Positions 12,101 through 23,216 of a DNA stretch of 64,000 nucleotides are shown here, one piece after another. Within the stretch, counting starts at the first letter, position 1; each line of letters opens with the position of its first letter. The notes beneath the pieces were generated by a model. That model was not told where the DNA came from and searched no databases. It saw nothing but the letters and a program-made list of their open reading frames with translations. The stretch is taken from assembly GCA_037039685.1 (NCBI GenBank), contig JAWNGF010000003.1, positions 434,001 through 498,000 on the forward strand, in the 5' to 3' direction. Source of the stretch: Ceratobasidium sp. AG-K (lineage: Eukaryota > Basidiomycota > Agaricomycetes > Cantharellales > Ceratobasidiaceae). Position numbers and translations under genes: made by a program.

Positions 12101-13766
12101 GCGTGATTAACCACGAAAGGGAGTCCTTTACGAAAGGATCAGGCTGAGTATCTTCTCCATCCTCTTCGGACGCTGAAGTGTCCGAATTCAGAGGTGCCGC
12201 CGCCGCGCTAGTAGGGATGTATGCTTGGTGTGAACCACAGAGGAAATCCACGACACGAGTCAGCAATCTAGCCTGTGTGGGTCTATTGTCCAAGTTGTTG
12301 GGGTCATGCTGCGGTTTTGGGAAAGACGCTGTGATTTTTGACTTAACACCACGAAGCCTAGTGATTATCTTCGCCTCGTAGATCCGTGTGCCCCATTCGG
12401 AGGCAATCCCACGGGAATAATTGACGATTGACGACTGGGGGATGTGTTCTCTGCATTTCTTGGTTAAACTGCGCACAGTGGTAAAAATATCGTCAATGTA
12501 TTCGGCTTGGGGGGTCTTGAACGGACAGTATTCCACCCAAACTGGTAGGAGTGTTGTTCCAACATAGAAGCAGGTAGTAACCATTACAACCGCGGTGACT
12601 GTCGTAGCGACCGCAACGTTGATATCCCACAAGAACAAAACCAGGCCAATTGAAAATATAGCTAAAACGAAAGCATTGCTTCGGTCAGATAAACCGTCGT
12701 CTGTACTTTGAGAGACGCAAGGCACTACTCACCGAGAGATAAATGCATTAGCATAGGTAGCATCTCAAGGATTCCACGCATCCTCCACCTTTCAATTCCA
12801 TTGAAACGTTCCTGTCGTTCTTTCGCTCGGGTAATTGGATCGCCTGTTCGACCAGATAAGAAATAGTAGCACCATTGTTTCGCCAACATAGCGGCCAAGG
12901 ATACAGCGACGCTAAGACTAAGCGAAAAGAACCATAGAGCGTTGACCCATACAGCATTCATTTTAGGACGAAACTCCACATCGCTGGAGGGATTCGGCTG
13001 TTCTACGTTCGATGACTGTCCATTTGCCAACCCTCGGAGAACCCGTGTAATGTCCGCGAGAGCTTCCACAGTTTGTTCGGAAGGGTCTGGCTGCAGTGAC
13101 TTCACGCTTTCGAGTACAAACCTTCGAGAAACATAGGTTTGTGCGAGTACTAGAACTGGAAGGCGTATTGACTTACGCTGCGAGGATGGCAGAAAACAAG
13201 GCGGCCTTTTACATCGCAAGTGAGCTTAGTCAGACAATGAAATGGGTTTACTTACGAAGACTATATGTCAACAGAGTCAAGCGGTTGGTTGGTTATGGTC
13301 AGTAAACCTATAGCTGGCACCAGCACGCGTCCCACCGACACCGACGCACCCAAAGTAACATCAAGGCTCCTTTTAATACAGCGTAAGGTTTAGTTCATAC
13401 TCTCGAAAGGCCATCAGAGGGAAACATATATGCATACCGGTTCCACCCATCTACCTGGTCCTCATCATAGTCTGTGCTCTCCTTCACATAAGTGGTCCAG
13501 ACTTGAGCACCCCGACGGATACCTCTTAAGAGCTCAGTGTCGTCTGTAGGAGCACCTTCCGAGTCTACTGGCTATGCTTCCAGTAAGTGCTTGCCCATGT
13601 CTGTTCCAAACTCAAGTCAGCCAACCTTCGTGGGAAGTGCAGGCTTTGGATCCGGGCCCGCCACGCGCTTCGCCGGCCCCTCAATATTACCGGCAGTACC
13701 GCTCTGATCAGCAGCTCCAGCCGTGACATTCTGGGGGGGACGTGATTCCGTCAGCACTACCATCAT
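9152..13766 (-). CDS. DUF6535-domain multi-pass membrane protein, 12 exons
   Basis: This is a large (about 1,310-residue) protein of the Agaricomycete DUF6535 family, whose function is unknown. Exons: 13626-13766, 13438-13571, 13350-13369, 13256-13260, 13177-13205, 12733-13121, 11758-12661, 11659-11701, 10879-11592, 10129-10820, 9202-10058, 9152-9156. Phases match at every junction. The family signature is clear: WTTYVKE..DGWNRSLDV near residues 75-96, first membrane helix about 95-113, then FVLES, a second helix about 168-189, AKQW, and a helix pair about 238-277. The remainder is a long soluble, mostly helical tail with an acidic Glu/Asp run near SKESDDEEEQ. Exon 4 is only 5 nt and is needed to restore the helix-1 reading frame. 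The first ATG is uncertain, because an upstream in-frame segment exists. The terminal 5-nt coding exon is the least sure boundary. Confidence 0.88.
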
Positions 13767-15389
13767 ATCAACGAAGCAGCAGGACACACAGGAGCTGTGA
13801 CTGCCGGCTCTTGCATGGTATTCGGTACCATGCCTCGGGTGGTCTTGAAAAAAGACCACATTAGTTTATTCGGTCTCAATCCGAGGAGCATATTTGTACC
13901 TCTGTAACAATTGGCAGAATCTCGGCAGGGGGGTATAACAGCGGGTCCGAGTTGTATGAAATGTCTGGATACCGGCTTTGATTCCTTGTAGCTCTAATAC
14001 GCCGTTTTGCGGCGGGTAGCATGGAAAGATCTCGGGGTGCGAAGGAGAGGGCAAGCAACTGAGCGTACGAGAGCCGCTGCAAGACTATACGCCGCGTTAT
14101 CAAGTCTTCGATGCAGCTGCATTGCGTGAGGCGTCTATCGATACCACATGCATCAGCTGTCAAAACGCCCTTGCTTCGGGCACGTGCATTGTAGCTGGCC
14201 AAATCTCCTTTCATGGCATCCAAGCGAATTTAGCTTCTGCCCGGCCCGGATGAAGCAACATTTCTAGCATGTATGCCGAGCACTGGTCCACATACATGCC
14301 ATCCGCTCGCTACAGAACGACCGAGTAGCTCGCATAATATCCAAGTAGCAAGCCTCGTTAAGCGACCCGAGGACCAATAATTGTACAATGAAATCCCTCA
14401 CACCGAATGATCCGGACATTGCTGAGCAAGACGCAGAGATCGGCACACGGACCCGCAACCCGTCTTTATGAGACCGTGACTCGTATTGGTGCCCCATGAT
14501 AACTCTACTAAAATCGGAGGAAGCGACACGGCAGCTTTTTGATTATCCTACCCAGCTCGGGGGTTTCGTCCCCGACGAGAACCGCCATTTGCGGTACATC
14601 GTTTAAGGTTCTAAATCAAAGCCGAATACGACCAGGCCTGCAGGCGTGAGATAAGGGGACGAAACTCGCCTTCCTTGCGTTTGCCAAGTCTTCCCCCGCA
14701 TCGAGATAGACGCGCATATGACCTACCCTTCGAGGTGAGGTCTGACCTTGAGTAGTCAAACTCCAAGTCGGTCCACGCGGACACAGTGCACAACCCAAAA
14801 AATCCCAACGAGTACGATTTTACGAGCCCTGCTGAATGCTCGTGCGCACAAGATATTCAAACGTACCTTGATATGAACTGCACAATTCGATGAGAGCCGC
14901 ATAAAAACGTGTTCCAGCACTGCAGCGATAAGGTAGCCTCTCGAATACCTGGTTCAGATTCACGCTCGCCTTGCCGGTTACAAACGCACGCTTCCGGCAT
15001 GAGATTGCCGAGCACGCTGGATAACTTTAATATTTTTTGTAATTGCATACTGATCCACATACAGCATGGCAGACTCGACATTTTTGCCTTGGAGATATAC
15101 GCCTAAGAGTGCTTTGAAGGCTCTGTGAATTCAGGTGTGGGTGGCGGAACTAGCAAGGAATATCAGAATTCACGTGATGCACTAAGCGAATCTGTTAGTA
15201 TCGTTGTGCACCGGGCCTTGGAGACTCCCGGTCACGGCGCATACATTCCAACCGCCTGCCAACTTGGTTCATCGTTCGCGGATACTTGACCCACTTGAAA
15301 ACATACATAGATTCGGATTAAAATAGCAACAGATCAGGAAAGCAGTATTATACAGTTAATTCCCAGAAAATACAGATATCCTAAGCGCC
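13767..15389. other. Intergenic, no gene recognised
   Basis: About 1.6 kb. The minus-strand frame at 13876-14223 has a locally protein-like helical segment (YAQLLALSF) but no family I can name. Two spots (around 14268-14303 and 15046-15070) share a similar MYVDQ-type coding string on the minus strand, suggesting degenerate duplicated coding or transposon debris. Confidence 0.3.
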
Positions 15390-16347
15390 CTACGAGTCGA
15401 TGTCCATCGCATCGTCGTCGTCCTGCGACGCGTCCATCGGTTTGACCTCCTCAATCACAGGCGCGTCCTCGACCGTAGGAGAATCTGCGTCGCGACCGGC
15501 TGCCCACGTTACAGGCCTGAACAACACCACCGCCTTGGCCGGATCTTCTTCCCGGGGGAGGGACACGGCGCTCGGGGGAGGGATATGAGAAAGCAGCGTC
15601 GAATTGATAATAAACTCTGGCACAGGCGCGTCCGTCTGACTCCGAGGTCGGGAGGTCGTCTGACCCGACGAAGACGAAAGCGAAAACGCCGACCGACGCC
15701 GACGGGGTGAACGAGTGACGGATTCGTCCTCTGACGAGTCGAGGTCGAGTACGACGATTCCTACCACACGTCAGTCTCCCAGCTCAATGCCGGAATTGCG
15801 ACTCACGATCTTTCTCGGGCTCGTACCACGTACGTTTTTTCGTGTCCTTGAGTTCGGGTTCGTAGAACGTATAGTCTGGTACGCCCTGCCCCTCGACGAA
15901 CACGCCCTCGCCCATACGTTTTTGGTCCTCCTCCATGGGCGCTTCGTCTTCGTCGCTCGTATTAACCTCGGATACCACGCCCCGCAGCGGTAGGGACATC
16001 ACACTGCTCGCACCCGTATGCGGCGACGCCCACTCGTAGATACTCGCAAGATACGGCTCTGCATCTCCATCCAACGGCGCATCGTGGATCTGATTCGGTT
16101 TCTCCTCCTCGATTTGGATTTCCTGCGCAGGTGTGGGGGCGAGATAGGCCGGATCGGTGTGCAGCGTGAGGCCCGCCAATCCGCCCTCGAGCGCTTTAAG
16201 CCGTTTAGCCGGGCGCGGTGCGAGGTCAGGACCGGAAAGCGCCCGGTACGCGCTCGGCCATTCGGATTCGGGGTCGAGTTCGCGCTCGTGTTTGCGTTTG
16301 GGGATGGTGGGCGAGAACCACGGGTGTCGGATGGAGTGGGTGTTCAT
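15390..16347 (-). CDS. Acidic, basic-cluster-containing protein of unknown function, 2 exons
   Basis: Not recognised. Exons 15807-16347 and 15390-15760 join through a 46-nt intron (GTGAGT donor, TAG acceptor) to give 303 residues. The sequence is mostly disordered. It has basic clusters compatible with nuclear localisation (PKRKHERE, RPAKRLKAL, RSPRRRRSAF), an acidic middle (TSDEDEAPMEEDQ) and an Asp-rich C-terminus (SQDDDDAMDIDS). The start at 16347 is the first ATG of an open frame beginning MNTHSIRHPWFSP; the frame also continues upstream of it. A nuclear regulatory role is a guess from composition only. Confidence 0.75.
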
Positions 16348-16869
16348 TCCAGTAATACGAGAAAATAAGTTAAGTGAGAGAAATGGAGCGAGACGCGGGG
16401 AGTTTAAGTTGTCGAGGTGGGAATAAACAGGAACTGTACAGCGCAGAGAATTCCCGTCTGATCTCGCATTTTCGAATTGGAAATTAGGGTTGATGGTGGC
16501 GGCTGTGGCTGCGTCGACGGCGGTGGTTGCTAGTGAGGGTGACGACAGAGGTGACGACCATCCGGATTTAATGGAGAGTTTGTATAGGGGTCTAGCTCGT
16601 ATCGACGGACACGCGGAGGTGGGGAAATGGGGAGGAACAGAACAGTCGCCCGTTTTGGGGAACAACCTAGATACATTTTCATTTGGATAAACACACGTTC
16701 ATCACCCCGTGCACCGCGTCGGGCAGTGTTTGGCACCCTCTCCGGGGTCCATGGGACTGCGCAGCCACCTCGGTTGGCGCCCACATTTCATCGTACAATG
16801 GTTCAGAAGCGTTTATACGTTCTACGGGTATTCTACATGCACAATACATAGATAGTCCAGTCGATACAG
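16348..16869. other. Spacer between the 15.4 kb gene and NF-YA
   Basis: About 520 nt without a supported gene. It should contain the promoter of the minus-strand gene starting at 16347 and the 3' UTR of NF-YA. No motif stands out. Confidence 0.4.
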
Positions 16870-17560
16870 TTAGGAACTGTGAGATGTGAGCAGATGTCGG
16901 GAGAGACGGAGAAACACACACCTTGGTTCTGGGTTTGTGCCCGGCTGAGCGCCACCCTTGGCCTCGAGGGCAGCGATTTCGTCGGCGGTGAGGAAGCGTC
17001 CGCCTGGACCACGGGGACGGCGCATGGCATGCTTGTGGCGCGACTCGTGCAGATACGGCTGCGGGAATTAGCCAGCGAAATCAAGTAAACAAACCACCCA
17101 CCTTGCGCTCCTTGGACAGACGGTGGACTTCTTCCAGCCTGGCCCGCGCAGACCGCCGCTTGAGAATACGGTGATACTGCTTGGCATTGACATAGAGCGG
17201 CTCCTCGTCGAGGGTCTCCTCGGGGTCGGCAGCCGGCTCGGCAGCGCTGGACGCAATCGACTCGGCCGCAGGGGGGATAAACTCGGGCTGGAACTCTGGC
17301 TGGAACTCGAGCTCGCTCACCGCCACCGCCTCGGGGTACGCATCCGACGGGCGACGCTTGGGGGAAGGCTTGTAGTACGGCGTCGCAAGCGGGATCAGCG
17401 CCGGGTCGAGCTGTAGGTGGGAATGCGCGAGGGGATACTCTTGGCCATACCCAAAGCTGAAATACTCGGGCGGCGCTTGTGCGGGTGCGGTGGACGAGGT
17501 TTGCGCTCCGTCGCCATGATTGGCTCCGTCCTGGGTCGCCATTCCATTGGCTGGCTCCAT
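16870..17560 (-). CDS. HAP2: NF-YA / HAP2 subunit of the CCAAT-binding complex, 3 exons
   Basis: This is the sequence-specific subunit of the heterotrimeric CCAAT-binding transcription factor (NF-Y/HAP), acting in the nucleus. Exons 17102-17560, 16922-17058 and a 7-nt terminal coding exon 16870-16876 give 200 residues. The NF-YA core is fully conserved. The subunit-association helix [18 protein letters not shown] is followed by the linker and the DNA-binding block [21 protein letters not shown], split by the first intron after SKERK. Upstream is a Pro/Gln/Glu-rich region with three FQPEF-like repeats. I chose the ATG at 17560 (MEPANGM); the frame stays open to 17770, but that stretch overlaps the first exons of VPS53 on the other strand. 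The gene is divergent from VPS53, with 39 nt between start codons. Confidence 0.95.
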
Positions 17561-17599
17561 CGACTTGTTGCGCTGCAACCACCACAACGGCACGTGACC
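17561..17599. promoter_or_regulatory. 39-nt divergent start-codon interval (shared promoter zone)
   Basis: Only 39 nt separate the ATG of NF-YA (minus) and the ATG of VPS53 (plus). Any real 5' UTRs must therefore overlap on opposite strands or extend into each other's coding exons. The interval contains no obvious TATA box. Confidence 0.6.
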
Positions 17600-20500
17600 A
17601 TGTCTTCCCTGCTCCTCCACATCCAGAATATCCTCGGTGAGTTTAGCGACCAGAGCTGAATTTGTATTGATTGAGCAGACCTTGCGCCTACAAACTCGGC
17701 CGATGCTCTCACTGGCTTCGACCCGGTCGCCAGTCTCAATGAGCTCTTTCCAGACGGTGCGTCTCTCCATATCATTAACTGTCTACTCACGTGTCGCAGA
17801 GGCATCCCTCGCCCAAGCCGAAGCCATCCAAGCACAGCTCCACGCCCAAATCACCGAAATCCAGGCCGAGATAGACTCTCTGCGCGCCGAACTCAGGCGG
17901 GACCAGGAACCCGCGCGGATGCAGCTCATCCAAGAGTTAATCGCAGTAAGCCCCCACGTCTCTGCTATAATTAATCTGACTCTGGCAGGAACTCTTGGCC
18001 CAAATGAGCCGCATTCGTGAAAAGGCCACCGAGAGCGAGGCCATCGTGCGTGACATTACAAAGGATATCCAGGTCCTCGACTTGGCCAAACGTAACCTCG
18101 CGTTGAGCGTGACGGCATTGAAGAGGTTCCAGATGCTAGGTGTGTCTCTTCGCTACCTACTTTCGCAACTAATTCTCGGCAGTCAACGCGCTCGGCCAAC
18201 TCGAATCCCTCGTCACGGCCAAGAAGTACGCGGATATTGCCCAAACGCTCGGGGTACGTCCATCCTCATCTCCCTTACACATTCTTACCGGAATACAGGC
18301 AGTAAAAGAAATCGCCGTATTCTTCAAACCCTACTCGGCCATTGAACGCATCTCGATTGCCACGCGAAGGCTGCAAGAACTCCAGGGGACCGTACGGACG
18401 AGCGTCGAGCGAGATTTCGATGATTTGTATGTTTCCTGTTTCTATTTTTGCAATTGGATTGACAGGCGGCTAGTTTCCTGCAGGATCCTGCACATCCTGT
18501 CAAACCGGCTGTGATCATCGAGGCGTGCATGGTCGTCGACGTCCTAGGTGAAGACGTCCGGTACGCCCCCACCTATCTCCCCAGCACAATCTAACTCTCC
18601 CCAGAAACACAATCCTAGACCGATACAGCGCCCTCGAACTCAAAGAATACCGGCGAATCTTTCGAAACACCGATGAAGTAAGTTCCACCTCTCCTGCCCT
18701 AATCAAACTCACCCGCACCAGGCCGGTCAATTGGACAACATCTCCCGCCGCTTTGCCTACTTTCGTCGCGTCCTCACCGCCCACGACACTGAACGCGCAC
18801 GGGCCTTTCCACCTGCCTGGCGCGTGGGCGAACACCTCGCCGCGTGTTTTGCGAGTGCGACGAGGGCGGATGTCGTCGTTGGGTTGGATAACGCTGCGGA
18901 AAAGGCGGGAAGCCTTGGTACGTATTGGCATGTAGTGGAGGGTTGGGGATTGATGTTGGGTGGTAGGCTCGACGCTGAAGAAACTTGGCAAGGAGGAAAA
19001 GGCGGGTGTGCCGGTGTTGACCGTGTCCTTGTTTGTCGAGGCGCTTGCCCAGACGAGGGAATTTGAGTCTGCCATGGCGAAAAAGTTTGGTATTTCGGTG
19101 AGGTTTTTTGCTAGTCATTTGGAGGGGTTATTGAATGGTGGGCAGTTCAAGGAACTCGTCCAGCGTGTGCTCGTGCCGGGTCATCAAGGTCCTGGCCAGA
19201 CCATCTCGTCGGCATTTGCGAAACACATGGGCGTGTTCGTCGACGCTCAAGAACGGTACGTAGATCAGATTCTCAATCGATCCTATTCAATATCTAAATC
19301 CCGACCTAACCCACTCCTCATATAGACTCATCTCCGACCAACTCGCATCCCACCGAGGCTCCAACGCCCGCTCCTCCCTTGAAGCCACATCCACACCAAC
19401 TCAAGCCGACGAGGGAGGCGCGACAACCAACGTCCTCCCGTCCAGTACCGAACTGTTCTACTCGATCGGGCGGGGGATGGACGAGTGTTTGATGTTGGTC
19501 GGGAACGAGCCGGGCGAGGGTGGGGTCATGTTGAGCATGTGTGGGATGTATAAAAAGTGGTTGAGGATTTATGCTGGTGAGTTGGTCGGTTTGGTGTGTG
19601 TGGAGGTGCTAATGTGTTGGCGTAGAGGATGTATTGATTGCTGGGACCAAACGGTATAGCTAATCTTATTTGGTTGGAACTGGAGCTGATTCGACGACCC
19701 AGACCAGAAACCCAGCGAAGGTCGTTCGAGGGACGATTCAACCCTGCGGAAATTCAGAAATTATGTTTGACCCTCAATACTGCTGACTATTGTCAAACCA
19801 CTGCTGGACAGGTACGGCTGTGCTTTCTACCCTTTGGAATCACACCCAGAACTGATGAGTGCATGTACAGTTGGAAGAAAACATCCGGGACAAAATCTCA
19901 CCCGAGGAAGGCGAAGAGTTCTCGCTCCAAGAAGAACAAGATTTATTCGTCAGGTGCGTCCCTCGCCTACACCTTCACCCGCCCCTAACTCTTTCCTAAT
20001 AGCGTCATATCAACTTGTATCACCCAACTTCTTCGCGAACTCGACTCGGCCACCGATCCCTCATTCAATACCCTCCTCAAGTCCAATTGGGTAGCGATTG
20101 ATACCGTGACTGGTCCGTCGGCATGGGTCGACGAGTTGAGCAGCGCGACTATGGGTGTGGTCGATGTGGTTCATGAGCGGGTCGAGCCGAAGAAGTATGT
20201 GAGGAACTTTTGCGATCGGGCCTCCAAGTAAGTGTTTCAGCTTGCTCTCTTTTTTGGTTTAGGAGGTTGGGTGATGGGCGAGACCACGGTATCCCACGTC
20301 GCACCGCTTTCGCGGCCTGTACTGGACTAAACCCGAGCTCACGACCACTCTGAATTTGGGCAAAACTAACTATCGCACCCCATTTTTTTGAATAAATAAA
20401 ATACACCCAAACTGAATACCATCTAGTGCGTTGATCACAAGGTTTACAAACGCTCTTGTCAAGAGTCGACCTATCAAGGGGCTAGGCGGCGAGCAGGTAT

Positions 20501-21312
20501 GTGGTCCGAGTCGTAACTGGAGATTAGATCTGATTGTTGCCCTGCCTTGTCATTGACATTTGTCCCTAATCATCGGCGACGCGTATTGCTATTCCCGTCG
20601 ACTCCGACATTGCGCCTTGCCATATGACCTCATTTCGACCATATTGATCCCGACAATCAGCTTCTGCTCGACCTCCAATCATTCAAATCTAGCCTTCTCA
20701 GGCTTCCAGGATCGAGCGCGTCAGCGGAGTCGATGTAAGTTTGCAACCAACGTGGCGCGCATAAAGACTGAGCCGAAACTCTCCTCAGGTACGCGCGTAA
20801 TGTATCGCGAAACATCTCCCGACTCGAAACTCTACTCAAGGTTATTATCACCCCTGTCGTATGTGCATCTATTCTTCTAATTAGGAAACTGCTGATATCC
20901 TCGAACAGGATCCACCCGATGCGTTTGTGCTAAACTATATCCTGCTTATCGGAGACTCGTCTTTTTCAAATTTTCAAAAGGTGCGTTTCACCAAGTTCTG
21001 TGGAGCGAGGCCTAACTGGGCCCAATACAGGTCCTTGATCTCAAGGGCACACCCAAGGCCGAACAAAACACGTTGCTCGACACGTTGCTCACGATTACGA
21101 GCACTCGCACAGAGCTCGCGTCGGAATCATTCCTCACGACGCTCGATATGGATCCGTCAACGACAACCGGTCCCGGTGGATCCACCGCCGCTTTGACAGG
21201 GGCTGATTCTCCTCGAACGACAGAGACCCGCCGCGAGGTGTTTAGTGATCTCAGGAAACTCGTGAGCTTTACGATGCGTAGGGATTCCCGTCCACTGGGA
21301 CGTGATGTTTAA
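17600..21312 (+). CDS. VPS53: VPS53, GARP tethering complex subunit, 20 exons
   Basis: Vps53 is a core subunit of the GARP (and EARP) complex, which tethers endosome-derived vesicles at the trans-Golgi network. Twenty exons (17600-17636, 17679-17756, 17800-17945, 17989-18139, 18183-18253, 18299-18430, 18466-18560, 18605-18677, 18722-18917, 18967-19255, 19326-19576, 19626-19653, 19703-19811, 19871-19953, 20003-20227, 20427-20496, 20661-20734, 20789-20858, 20909-20980, 21031-21312) splice in perfect frame to 843 residues. The N-terminus has the family motif FDPVASLNELFPDEASL, then a coiled-coil segment (ESEAIVRDITKDIQVLDLAKR) and FFKPYSAIERI. The C-terminal domain includes EIQKLCLTLNTADYC and LETLLKVIITPV...FVLNYILLIGD. 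The length matches the family. Most introns are 42-75 nt; the two near 20228-20660 are longer (199 and 164 nt). It is housekeeping and looks intact. Confidence 0.95.
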
Positions 21313-21542
21313 TCGATTGGTAGTGTGTGTACATTGGGATCTAGAGTGGTACATGAAGAAAAGTAAACGGGTGTAGGGAGCCGTAACCATGATACAGTGT
21401 GCTCGTTTCAGTTCAGACATAACGACACCAAGAGGAGGCTGAGAACCAGCTAGTGATATAATCCAAGAAAATCAGTCTATAAATCGAAATGAAATAACCA
21501 AAAGAACGAGAGAAGGAATCGATACCGTCGTGTCAACCATGG

Positions 21543-23213
21543 CTACTGTGTTGTCGCGTTGGAGGGGTTGGGACGTGCTGGCAGCCCGCCCTCGGATCGT
21601 ATGCGCCGAACCTCTCTCCGCTCGCGCTCACTTCTCCCCGGTTTGTCCCCATCCCCGCCTGCAGAATCAGGTCCAGATTCCTCGGGTAGCCGACCTAGCA
21701 ACCGCAGAATCCGTTCTCGCGTCTCGAGGCTGGGTTCTATCACCTCACCCCGACCCATACCACCGAATGCGCTGCGGGTTCTTTCGAGCACGCCGAGGTC
21801 CGAGAGCTGGCTTGCAGGCGTGCGGGGTCCGCGTGGAGTTCCACGGGATGTGGCCGTGGGCAATGGTTGTGGAGGAGATGCGGGGGTTGCTATTTCAAGT
21901 TCGAGCTCGGCCACGGGCCGAATAGGTGCCCCCAATCGCGGCGGGACGATAATGCTCAGCTGATGTCGCTCATGGTTTTGTGGAAGGGATGATATAGGAG
22001 TAGAGAGCGAAGCCGACTGGTGATGTGAATATATGCGCTGCGATTCAGACTGAGAGCCAAGGGGTGATGAAAGTCGAGGAGTGGTCTCTCCAGGAGCCCT
22101 GGATCGTATTGCGCGCAGTCGAGGAGACAGCTGTAGTGATGGCAAACTGTAGGTTGATATCGGCGCCGGTTGTGATTGGGAGCGTAAATGCGCCCGTGCC
22201 GGTCGGGTCGGCCCAATCCCCAAGAGCTTGAGCGCCTTGCTGGAGCCTGGACGACCGTGCCCTCTGGATGCATGCGTTTCAGACGAGGCTGGGGTGTCGT
22301 CCCTCGAGACAGATCCTAGTCCTTCTCGGCTTTTGTATGGCCAAGACCTATCCAACTCTCGGCTCCGTCGGTATTCATCTACCTCCCTACTCCTCCGCCC
22401 AAGTCCATGGCCTCCATCCCCGTCACGAGTAGACTCACTCAATCGCCCCGTACTCGGTCCTGCGTCGGTTCCACCACAGCGGCTTGGCTGAGGATGGGCA
22501 AACACAACTGTCGAAACATTCGTACTAGCCATACTCGCCCGATCGACGTATATACTTGTTCGTTGACCAGGTTGGGAGCCATTGGTGGGGTGGGTGGCGT
22601 AGCGCGTTGCGAGGACTGGTGTCGGTGGTGAGAGATCCTCCACCTTGGCAAGGGTTTGCGCATTATTAGCGTGTCCTGAGTCTGAAGATATGTGTGACTT
22701 GATACTCGCAGTGTCGGGCTTAGAGTGGCTCCCATTTCGACCAAACATAATATCATGCAGGCTTAGGTTGAATGGCGAGACGGAGCGGTGGGGGAGAACG
22801 GCAAAGGAGGAATTGGAAGGCCGTTGGATCGTGCCCATCGGCAAGTCATGCATCCCCCCGCTCTCATTATCGTCCTTGCCTTTGGGGGCTCTTCGAGTTC
22901 GAAGGAGGTAGATGATAGTGATAACCAGAGCGATAATAATGGCTGGGAGGACAGTTGAAAGTGCAATGACGGTTCCCGCTGAGAAGGTAGCCGAGCTATG
23001 GGTCGGCTCTTGAACCAGCGTCGTGTTCTGAAGAGTAGGTGTGGTAATGGGAGAACTTGAAGAACTTAACTGAGGTAGTCGAGAAGAACTGGTATATAGG
23101 GGCGTTGGAGTAGACGTGGTTAAAGAGGTCGTAGACACGGGTGTTGGAGATACAGTCCAGGATAGAGTCGTAGCGGTCATAGGTATAGGCTTTGGAGGTG
23201 AACTACAGAGCAT
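21543..23213 (-). CDS. Single-pass membrane protein with Ser/Thr-rich ectodomain
   Basis: One uninterrupted frame of 556 residues. A Ser/Thr/Pro-rich N-terminal segment (about residues 12-77, probably O-glycosylated) is followed by a single hydrophobic helix (about 78-104, TVIALSTVLPAIIIALVITI) and a basic stop-transfer RTRR. A long Ser/Arg/Pro-rich cytoplasmic tail follows. The architecture resembles fungal Skg6/Wsc-type or mid2-like surface sensors, but there is no diagnostic domain, so the role is unassigned. The start may be the ATG at 23213 or at 23180; the second is followed directly by the Thr/Ser-rich region. The preceding gene ends at 23217, only 3 nt away, which is odd for two separate transcripts. 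Confidence 0.75.
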   Translation of the reverse strand: MLCSSPPKPIPMTATTLSWTVSPTPVSTTSLTTSTPTPLYTSSSRLPQLSSSSSPITTPTLQNTTLVQEPTHSSATFSAGTVIALSTVLPAIIIALVITIIYLLRTRRAPKGKDDNESGGMHDLPMGTIQRPSNSSFAVLPHRSVSPFNLSLHDIMFGRNGSHSKPDTASIKSHISSDSGHANNAQTLAKVEDLSPPTPVLATRYATHPTNGSQPGQRTSIYVDRASMASTNVSTVVFAHPQPSRCGGTDAGPSTGRLSESTRDGDGGHGLGRRSREVDEYRRSRELDRSWPYKSREGLGSVSRDDTPASSETHASRGHGRPGSSKALKLLGIGPTRPARAHLRSQSQPAPISTYSLPSLQLSPRLRAIRSRAPGETTPRLSSPLGSQSESQRIYSHHQSASLSTPISSLPQNHERHQLSIIVPPRLGAPIRPVAELELEIATPASPPQPLPTATSRGTPRGPRTPASQLSDLGVLERTRSAFGGMGRGEVIEPSLETRERILRLLGRLPEESGPDSAGGDGDKPGRSERERREVRRIRSEGGLPARPNPSNATTQ

Positions 23214-23216
23214 TTT

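Noticed and set aside
21530..21963. Two overlapping plus-strand frames of about 130 residues
   Set aside because: They are shadows of the Ser/Arg/Pro-rich tail of the membrane protein on the minus strand.
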